Shown in pieces: positions 6,855 through 12,087 of a stretch of DNA of 12,087 bases. The notes below the pieces were generated by a model, which saw only the letters and a program-made list of their open reading frames with translations, was not told the origin of the DNA and did not search any database. Numbering within the stretch: the first letter of the stretch is position 1; each line of letters opens with the position of its first letter. Both the position numbers and the translations under genes were made by a program. Source of the DNA: Damh-18 sp036275695 (lineage in GTDB: Bacteria > Patescibacteriota > Minisyncoccia > Phycocordibacterales > UBA918); NCBI GenBank assembly GCA_036275695.1, contig DASUDI010000026.1:1-12087 (forward strand), read 5' to 3'.

Positions 6855-7969
6855 CGATAAGTCTTGCGCGGGGTGTTCTTCATAATGAGTCACGCGAACG
6901 TGCGCGCATGCGCTTATACGCGGAGAAATTAGATCATTTGCATATGGTGGTATGCACGCGAAAGATACATGGTGATGGGGAGGTGATGCATGAAGATAAA
7001 CTTTCGTTGTACCCTACACACACGCGCACCCGTATGGGGATGCTCATACGTGCGTATCAGATAGGCCGAGATATTGCGACTCACACTCGCACACCTGAGA
7101 CATGTGTTGTATCGGCACAAGATCCGCTCGAAACAGGATGGATAGCGTATTTTCTTGCGTGGCGGGCAAATGCACGTTTTCATGTGCAGGTACATGGCGA
7201 TTATTTTGACAGTCGATGGCGTGGAAGGTCACTTACGCGCATGGTAAAACACGTATGCGCGCTCGCGCTCCTGCGACGTGCGCCTGCGATACGTGTTGTC
7301 TCTGAACGCATTAAACGTTCACTTATAAAGCGGGGTATTTCAGAATCCCGTATCATGGTGCTCCCGATACGTCCTGAATTAGAAGAATTTTTAAAGTCCA
7401 CTGCGCACCCATATCGTGAAGGTGAACCGTTTGTATTTCTTTTTGTAGGACGACTCTCTCCAGAAAAGGATATTCCACGAATTATTATGGCATTTGATCA
7501 GGTATATAAAAAAAATAGAAACATTCGATTGCAGTTAGTTGGAAGTGGAGGTGAGGAAAAAAGAATACGCGCGCTTGTGACATCGTACGCGCTGCGTGAT
7601 GTGGTGTCACTTGTGCCATGGGAGTCTGATATTGCCGCACGCATGTCGCGGGCACACGCGCTCGTACTTGCGTCAAAGCACGAGGCCTACGGCCTCGTGC
7701 TCATCGAGGCGATGGCTGTTGGACTTCCGCTTATTACTACGGATGTGGGGTGTGCGGGTGAGGTGGTGCGTGACGGAATACAGGGAATTGTCGTATCGGA
7801 TAATAGTGTTGCTTCTTTTGCGCGTGCAATGTCGCGCATGATTGAGGATGAGGGCGCGCGTACTTCGTACGCGCGCCACGCAAAAGCCGCCGCGCGCTCA
7901 CTGAGTCAATCCTATTCATCAGAAACCTACCGAGACGCATGGGTACAATCGCTCTCTCGCGCACTCTAA
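6842..7969 (+). CDS. GT4-family glycosyltransferase
   Basis: A 375-residue retaining GT-B glycosyltransferase. Landmarks: SAQDPLETGWIA (91-102) and VHGDYFDSRW (117-126) in the N-terminal half; RVVSERIKRSL (151-161) and the hinge VLPIRPELEEF; then LFVGRLSPEKDI (200-211), LVGSGGEEKRIR (232-243) and the EX7E motif HEAYGLVLIEAMA with Glu281 and Glu289 present, then TTDVGCAGEVVRDGIQG. The start overlaps the previous stop by 13 bp and has no Shine-Dalgarno sequence, which suggests coupled translation. Its N-terminal half is related to the next protein (compare AQDPLETGWIA with AEDPFESGLVA and HGDYFD with YDDVFD), pointing to an old duplication. Two 11-bp perfect inverted repeats lie in its 3' third. 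Sugar specificity is unknown. Confidence 0.95.
   Translation: MEVIAISLARGVLHNESRERARMRLYAEKLDHLHMVVCTRKIHGDGEVMHEDKLSLYPTHTRTRMGMLIRAYQIGRDIATHTRTPETCVVSAQDPLETGWIAYFLAWRANARFHVQVHGDYFDSRWRGRSLTRMVKHVCALALLRRAPAIRVVSERIKRSLIKRGISESRIMVLPIRPELEEFLKSTAHPYREGEPFVFLFVGRLSPEKDIPRIIMAFDQVYKKNRNIRLQLVGSGGEEKRIRALVTSYALRDVVSLVPWESDIAARMSRAHALVLASKHEAYGLVLIEAMAVGLPLITTDVGCAGEVVRDGIQGIVVSDNSVASFARAMSRMIEDEGARTSYARHAKAAARSLSQSYSSETYRDAWVQSLSRAL
7677..7701. repeat. Perfect 11-bp inverted repeat, 3-nt loop, over the EX7E codons
   Basis: Arms 7677-7687 (AGCACGAGGCC) and 7691-7701 are exact reverse complements around the loop tac. The element encodes KHEAYGLVL, the first half of the catalytic EX7E motif. 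No T-tract follows. Confidence 0.75.
7853..7877. repeat. Perfect 11-bp inverted repeat, ttc loop
   Basis: Arms 7853-7863 (GGCGCGCGTAC) and 7867-7877 are exact reverse complements around ttc. The centre ACTTCGT equals the centre of the 4608-4650 terminator. It encodes EGARTSYARHA near the C-terminus of the glycosyltransferase and has no T-tract. Confidence 0.75.
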
Positions 7970-7970
7970 C

Positions 7971-7987
7971 GAGGTATAATACCTAGT
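7971..7987 (+). promoter_or_regulatory. Consensus -10 box just before a start codon
   Basis: TATAAT at 7975-7980, a full match to the sigma-70 -10 consensus, ends 7 nt before the ATG at 7988, so transcription would begin at or next to the start codon. The -35 region (about 7952-7957, cgctct) is poor. GAGGT at 7971-7975 could instead be a Shine-Dalgarno site, though its 12-nt spacing is long. The sequence AGGTA-taa-TACCT is also a small palindrome, so an operator is possible. Confidence 0.4.
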
Positions 7988-9445
7988 ATGGCGGAAGAAA
8001 AAAATATCTTAGATCCAGCAAAAAAAGCCGCGAATGTTCTCGATGCGGTAATGAGTGGCGATGTAGAAGTTGATGGAGGTGACGAGGGTTTGGAAATCGT
8101 GGATGAACGCATAAAGGAGCGCATGATACAAGAAAAGGAAAAACGTGCGGAAGCGGTCTCTCTGAGTCCTCAGGTTGAAAGCCAAGAGTTACCTGAAGGA
8201 GATACTCCAACACTTCTTAAAGCAAAAGTTGCACGGAAAGAATCTCCGGTACTTGAATATGTTTCAGAAAGAAATAGCGCGCGTATTCTTTTTCTTACCA
8301 AAGATACCACGGTCCTCCAAGAGCAGAGCCCGGCTTTCCGTCGTATTGCTGATTTGCGCCACACATTTGCAGAGGTGCATATTGTTTTGCTCAATACCCG
8401 TGGGCACGAGGAGCGACCTCCGGTACTGCGCTTTTTTAATAACGTATGGCTCTATGCCACGGAGAGCACCTCATGGTGGAAAATTGTTTTTGACGCACGC
8501 CGGCTTGTAGAGCAGCAACTTTCTTTTGGGGGTGGATTTCGTGCTGATGCCATTATTGCGGAAGATCCATTTGAGTCTGGTCTTGTTGCGTGTATGATCG
8601 GAAAAAAGTACAAGCGTTTCGTGCAGTTACATATCTACGATGATGTATTTGACGAATCGTACATGAGCCACATGGAATACCCGACACTCTATACGTGGGT
8701 AATGCACTACGTGTTCAACAATGTATCAAGTGTACGCACCAAGACAGAATTTCAGAGAGGTGGAGTCATTGCGTTCAATAGCAAACTTTCCGCTGATGCT
8801 GAATTGCTTCCAAGTTACTATAATCTCAGCGCGTGGCGTGACTTTGTCCCCACGTTTTCTCTCCGTGAACGATACCCCCAATTTAAATTTATCATAGTGC
8901 ACATCTCATCAATGCAGAAGAGTTCCCACACGGGCGAAGTGCTCTTGGGTGTATCACCTCTTCTCAGGCGGTATCCCACCATAGGATTGGTCATTGTGGG
9001 AAGTGGTCCACTGAGGAGCGCGTATGAAAAACAGGCAATCGCGCTCAATCTTCATAATCAAATTAAGTTTGAACCAACGCCAAACGAAATACTTTCACAC
9101 CTTAAATCCGCCCATGTTCTCGTGCATCTTTCAGAAGATGGCGCCGAAGATGAAGTGGTACTGAGTGCTGCGGTGAACAAGATACCGCTTGTCGCCAATG
9201 GGCAGGGAATTGCGGGTAAGTTGTTTGTTGATGGTGAATCAGCGCGCCTGTGCGACCCTACCGATACCGCGTGTGTCACCGATAGTGTGAATATGTATTT
9301 GAATGACAACCTCGCGCGCAACCAATTTTCACTCGTTGCGTATGACACGGTATTTGAGCGTATTGAGCAGGATTACACGGGTTACCTGAGGGCGTATCGC
9401 GCTTCTATCGAGCGCTCCATCGCGCAACATACACCTGAGGCGTAG
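7988..9445 (+). CDS. GT4-like glycosyltransferase with degenerate EX7E motif and charged N-terminal extension
   Basis: A 485-residue protein, about 100 longer than its neighbours. Residues 1-95 are highly charged and low in hydrophobics (DVEVDGGDEGLEIVDERIKER and an EKEKR run), without signal peptide or membrane segment; they look disordered or helical. From residue 98 (SARILFLTKD) a GT-B fold is recognisable: AEDPFESGLVA (191-201), LHIYDDVFDESY (214-225), a donor-domain strand FIIVHISSMQKSS (301-313), LVIVGSGPLRSAYEKQA (334-350) and HVLVHLSEDGAEDEVVLSAAVNKIPLVA (given in two parts by alignment: HLSEDGAEDEV and VLSAAVNKIPLVA). Where active GT4 enzymes have Glu-X7-Glu, this protein has Gly385 and Ser393 by my alignment, with acidic residues only nearby. 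It may be an inactive or regulatory partner of the preceding paralog, or an enzyme with shifted catalytic residues. It starts 18 bp after the previous stop. Confidence 0.88.
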   Translation: MAEEKNILDPAKKAANVLDAVMSGDVEVDGGDEGLEIVDERIKERMIQEKEKRAEAVSLSPQVESQELPEGDTPTLLKAKVARKESPVLEYVSERNSARILFLTKDTTVLQEQSPAFRRIADLRHTFAEVHIVLLNTRGHEERPPVLRFFNNVWLYATESTSWWKIVFDARRLVEQQLSFGGGFRADAIIAEDPFESGLVACMIGKKYKRFVQLHIYDDVFDESYMSHMEYPTLYTWVMHYVFNNVSSVRTKTEFQRGGVIAFNSKLSADAELLPSYYNLSAWRDFVPTFSLRERYPQFKFIIVHISSMQKSSHTGEVLLGVSPLLRRYPTIGLVIVGSGPLRSAYEKQAIALNLHNQIKFEPTPNEILSHLKSAHVLVHLSEDGAEDEVVLSAAVNKIPLVANGQGIAGKLFVDGESARLCDPTDTACVTDSVNMYLNDNLARNQFSLVAYDTVFERIEQDYTGYLRAYRASIERSIAQHTPEA

Positions 9446-9551
9446 GTGTGGTATGGTGTTTACACGGGCGCCACATGCGTGTAACCTATCGCACTTGTAA
9501 CAGGTTATAGTACACATATAGCACGCGCACACTCTCGTTTAGTACCAACCC
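9446..9551 (+). promoter_or_regulatory. Intergenic region with possible promoter and inverted repeat
   Basis: This 106-bp gap is the largest in the window. TTGTAA (9495-9500) and TATAGC (9517-9522), 16 bp apart, each match the sigma-70 boxes at 4 of 6 positions and would start transcription near 9530. TAACCT (9482-9487) and AGGTTA (9502-9507) form an inverted repeat overlapping the -35, a possible operator. At the left edge ACACCT/AGGTGT (9431-9436 and 9444-9449) gives a weak hairpin over the upstream stop codon without a clear T-tract. No Shine-Dalgarno precedes the next ATG. Confidence 0.35.
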
Positions 9552-10580
9552 ATGAAATTACTGATAACGACACAGGCAATAGATACACAAGACCCCATAC
9601 TTGGTTTTTTTCATCGATGGGTAGAGGAATTTGCAGCGCACGCTGACCATGTGTATGTCATCTGCTTACGCGCGGGCGAATATTCACTCCCCCCCAACGT
9701 CACCATATATTCACTAGGGAAAGAGAGTGGTGAAAACCGCATAAAGTACACCGTGCGTTTCTATCGATATTTTTTAAAAATATTTTTTTGGGAGCGCGTT
9801 GATTTTGTTTTTTTTCACATGGGTGCCATATATAACATTATGGCAATGCCATTTTTCTTAGTGCGCTCACTATACAAAACAAAGTTTTATTGGTGGAAGG
9901 CACATGGACATATTAACTGGGTGGGGAAATGTGCACTTATGTTTGTGGATAGAATATATACTTCCACAGTAAGTGGTTTTCCTATCAATACATCAAAGCG
10001 TCATATCGTTGGGCAAGCAATTGATACAGATCTTTTTAGTCCTACGCACACCGAGCGAGATGTTTTTAAGGTTATATATGTGGGGCGCATTGGTCCCATA
10101 AAGCACCTTGAAGACTTCGTGCGTGTTGCGCAATACATACACGCACAGTTTCCGAGCGCGTGCTTTGATATTATTGGTCCTGTTACCGACGTTGCATATT
10201 GTGCTCACATTCGCGCGCTCATAGAGAGTCTTGCGCTTCATGATGTGGTGTCAATTTTAGAGCCGAGAAAAAATACTGAACTTCCCGATGTGTACTCAAG
10301 CGCGTCACTTTTTTTAAACACCTCACAGACGCACAGTATGGATAAAACGATATTAGAGAGTATGCTCTGTGGTTGTATTCCTATTACGCATAACAAGGCA
10401 TTCAAGGAGATGCTACAACCATACAATCTCTTTGATACGGAGGGAACGCCTGAATCATACGCGCGTATTATCACCGATTTAATGCGTAATCAGCATCTGG
10501 ACACGCTACGTGTGACACTGAGAGAGCGTGTCAAAAAAGACCATAGTGTCACCACGCTGTATAATCGTATTTTTACCTAA
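9552..10580 (+). CDS. Glycosyltransferase, GT4-type with variant HX7E motif
   Basis: A 342-residue GT-B glycosyltransferase, short for the family. It begins MKLLITTQAIDTQDPILGFFHRW split across a strand and a loop that I recognise from CPR glycosyltransferases (residues 1-8 and 9-23). KAHGHINW (116-123) lies in the N-terminal domain, VGQAIDTDLF (153-162) is the hinge, IYVGRIGPIKHL (175-186) opens the donor domain and FDIIGPV (205-211) follows. The catalytic segment is THSMDKTILESMLCGCIPI: the second Glu (Glu269) is kept but the first position is His261. The segment from 77 to 107 is rich in Phe and other hydrophobics (FFWERVDFVFFHMG), suggesting membrane association. It opens the third block of the window; the start (ccaacccATGaaa) lacks a Shine-Dalgarno site. 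The next gene starts 3 nt after its stop. Confidence 0.92.
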   Translation: MKLLITTQAIDTQDPILGFFHRWVEEFAAHADHVYVICLRAGEYSLPPNVTIYSLGKESGENRIKYTVRFYRYFLKIFFWERVDFVFFHMGAIYNIMAMPFFLVRSLYKTKFYWWKAHGHINWVGKCALMFVDRIYTSTVSGFPINTSKRHIVGQAIDTDLFSPTHTERDVFKVIYVGRIGPIKHLEDFVRVAQYIHAQFPSACFDIIGPVTDVAYCAHIRALIESLALHDVVSILEPRKNTELPDVYSSASLFLNTSQTHSMDKTILESMLCGCIPITHNKAFKEMLQPYNLFDTEGTPESYARIITDLMRNQHLDTLRVTLRERVKKDHSVTTLYNRIFT

Positions 10581-10583
10581 ACC

Positions 10584-11426
10584 ATGAATATTGACTTTAT
10601 CGGTATTGGCGCGCAGCGAACGGGAACCTCATGGGTATATGCTTGTCTCTATGAACATCCCGATATATGTGCTCCCGTGAAAGAGATACATTTTTTTAGT
10701 CGTCCTCGTTACGCGGAGGGTTTGGCATGGTATGAGGCGCATTTCAAGCGATGTGGTGAGGGGAAGAAAAAGGGAGAGTTCTCAACGTCATATCTCTATG
10801 ATGAACATACCCCCGCGCGCATCCATCAATCGTATCCAGAAACAAAGATTGTCGCGATATTGCGCAACCCTATCGCGCGCGCGTATTCACAATACGGTAA
10901 TGATATAAAAGCAGGCACTATTCCTGAGACATGTTCTTTTGAAGAACACTATCGTACTGACAAAAGTGTCTTGGAACAAGGGCGTTACGCGGAGCAACTC
11001 AAACGCTATGAAGCGCTTTTTCCCCACACACATATGTTGGTACTTATCCATGAAGACGCGCGTAAGGACCCGCAAGCCTATATCCAGAGCATATATCGTT
11101 TTCTCGAAGTCGATGATACGTTTGTGCCGAGTATGCTCTATGACACCATAAATAACACACGCGTGCCCAAGTATATTGGCGTTGAGCGTGGCATGCACGT
11201 ATGTGCTGAGTTTTTACGAAAGTCAGGCTTTGATAGATTGGTGCATGGGGTGAGACGCCTTGGCATTCCAAATGTGGTACGCGCGATTAACACGAAGAAA
11301 GAAAAGAAAGATGCTCATCCGTATGACAGAGCACCTCTCATTGCGTATTTTAAAGATGATGTGGCAGAGCTGTCGCGCATGCTTAAGCGTGACCTTACGC
11401 GCGAGTGGGGTATGATGGATATATGA
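10584..11426 (+). CDS. PAPS-dependent sulfotransferase
   Basis: A 280-residue sulfotransferase-domain protein. The 5'-phosphosulfate loop is IGAQRTGTSWVYACL (8-22), where carbohydrate sulfotransferases have a conserved K/R-x-G-T-x-x-L pattern; HPDICAPVKEIHFFS (25-39) contains the usual K-E-x-H-F-F strand; and the 3'-phosphate loop is ILRNPIARAYSQY (92-104). It should move sulfate from PAPS to a hydroxyl of a glycan in the cytoplasm. There is no membrane segment. It starts 3 nt after the glycosyltransferase stop, without a Shine-Dalgarno site, and overlaps the next gene by 4 bp (ATGA), so it is part of the same operon. No PAPS synthesis gene is in the window. Heparan-type and lipid sulfotransferases share these motifs, so the acceptor is open. 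Confidence 0.93.
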   Translation: MNIDFIGIGAQRTGTSWVYACLYEHPDICAPVKEIHFFSRPRYAEGLAWYEAHFKRCGEGKKKGEFSTSYLYDEHTPARIHQSYPETKIVAILRNPIARAYSQYGNDIKAGTIPETCSFEEHYRTDKSVLEQGRYAEQLKRYEALFPHTHMLVLIHEDARKDPQAYIQSIYRFLEVDDTFVPSMLYDTINNTRVPKYIGVERGMHVCAEFLRKSGFDRLVHGVRRLGIPNVVRAINTKKEKKDAHPYDRAPLIAYFKDDVAELSRMLKRDLTREWGMMDI

Positions 11427-12087
11427 GGAAGCATTTTTTACGATATATTCGAGATATAAGTATCGCGCTGAGTGTGGTCAGTGGCATGGCGATGTGTTAT
11501 CGCGCGTATGCGCGGAGGCGAGGCGCGCTGGTGCGGGTGGTTGTCTTTCACGATGTATCAGACGCGATGTGGTTTGAGCGTCTTATCGCGCATATGCGAG
11601 CACGCTATCACGTACTTACACCAACCGATTTTTTTGCGAATACATTTCACCCAAAAAAAATAAATATACTGATCACGTTTGATGACGGATACGCATCATG
11701 GGCGACGGTATGCGCGCCAATTCTTGAAGCAGAGGGCGTATTGGCACTTTTCTTTGTAAATAGTCACCTTCTGGAAGTTTCACACGATAGTGAATTGACG
11801 CGTGCGTTTACCCACGACAACCTTCTCCTTGCTACGCCGCGCGCGCTCCTCACCTCAAAACAATTGATTTCGCTTATAGGACAAGGTCACAGTATTGGTG
11901 GGCACACAAAAAACCACGCGCGCCTCGCTGCGCTTCAAAAAGACGAAGAGGAGGCGGAGGTGGTAGAGGACAAAAAAGTACTTGAAACATATACGCATGA
12001 CGCACTCCGCGCGTTTGCGTATCCATTTGGACATCGTGGTGACTTTACCTCACGGAGCATGGGTGCGGTAGCGCGCGCGGGCTACAC
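11423..12087 (+). CDS. Polysaccharide deacetylase (NodB homology domain), 3' partial
   Basis: An open frame from the ATG at 11423 to the right edge, 221 codons visible and no stop. After a basic N-terminus (MRKHFLRYIR) comes a short hydrophobic stretch (about 12-25) ending in RRR, perhaps a membrane anchor. The NodB domain follows: VVVFHDVSD (39-47), ITFDDGYASW (84-93; Asp87 base, Asp88 metal ligand), a Rossmann-like repeat FFVNSHLL, the metal motif IGGHTKNH (His161, His165) and FAYPFGHRGD (198-207). These are the complete motifs 1 to 3 of the family, of the type found in N-acetylhexosamine deacetylases such as IcaB/PgaB. Motifs 4 and 5 lie beyond the edge. It overlaps the sulfotransferase stop by 4 bp (ATGA). 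It differs in motif style from the minus-strand deacetylase at 4655-5674, so the two are not recent copies. Confidence 0.92.
   Translation, partial: MRKHFLRYIRDISIALSVVSGMAMCYRAYARRRGALVRVVVFHDVSDAMWFERLIAHMRARYHVLTPTDFFANTFHPKKINILITFDDGYASWATVCAPILEAEGVLALFFVNSHLLEVSHDSELTRAFTHDNLLLATPRALLTSKQLISLIGQGHSIGGHTKNHARLAALQKDEEEAEVVEDKKVLETYTHDALRAFAYPFGHRGDFTSRSMGAVARAGY

Noticed and set aside
10870..10885. Alternating GCGCGC runs as possible Z-DNA or regulatory signals
   Set aside because: Such runs recur in coding sequence all over the window and follow from frequent use of GCG and CGC codons.
1..12087. TGA recoding as in some CPR groups
   Set aside because: TGA ends the deacetylase (4655-4657, minus) and the sulfotransferase (11424-11426) at sensible places, and no conserved motif requires read-through of TGA.
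1..12087. CRISPR array, tRNA, rRNA, insertion sequence or phage genes
   Set aside because: No regularly spaced repeats, cloverleaf-like or rRNA-like stretches, transposase motifs or terminal repeats were seen; coding genes fill almost the whole window.

Overview
This window is a dense glycan-biosynthesis locus: eleven genes in 12 kb, all encoding enzymes that build or modify polysaccharide, and nothing else recognisable. The organism is probably a small-genome bacterium of the Candidate Phyla Radiation (Patescibacteria, Parcubacteria-like). That is an inference from the style of the epimerase and glycosyltransferase sequences, the tight packing with overlapping genes, and several starts without a Shine-Dalgarno sequence. 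TGA is used as a normal stop codon, so the TGA-recoded code of some CPR lineages does not apply.

Layout. Block A (1-4611, + strand): an NAD-dependent epimerase fused to half a glycosyltransferase (left end outside the window), a complete GT4 glycosyltransferase, an ATP-grasp ligase and a PHP-domain hydrolase, with overlaps of 11 and 13 bp and a gap of 2 bp. A 20-bp perfect hairpin (4608-4650) ends block A and also serves the only minus-strand gene, a NodB-type polysaccharide deacetylase (4655-5674). Block B (5730-9445, + strand) holds two canonical GT4 enzymes that overlap, then a 485-aa GT4-like protein with a degenerate catalytic motif. After a 106-bp gap, block C (9552 to the right edge) holds a divergent GT4 enzyme, a sulfotransferase and a second polysaccharide deacetylase cut by the window end.

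Likely joint role (inference): the epimerase supplies an activated sugar, the GT4 enzymes add sugars in turn to a lipid-linked or surface glycan, and the ATP-grasp ligase, sulfotransferase and deacetylases decorate it. No initiating phosphoglycosyltransferase, flippase, polymerase or ABC exporter lies in the window, so it is the inner part of a larger cluster.

The most unusual items are the epimerase/half-GT fusion next to its full-length paralog, the catalytically eroded GT with a charged N-terminal extension, an ATP-grasp/PHP pair in a glycan operon, and several perfect inverted repeats with 3-nt loops, two of them placed within one coding sequence.
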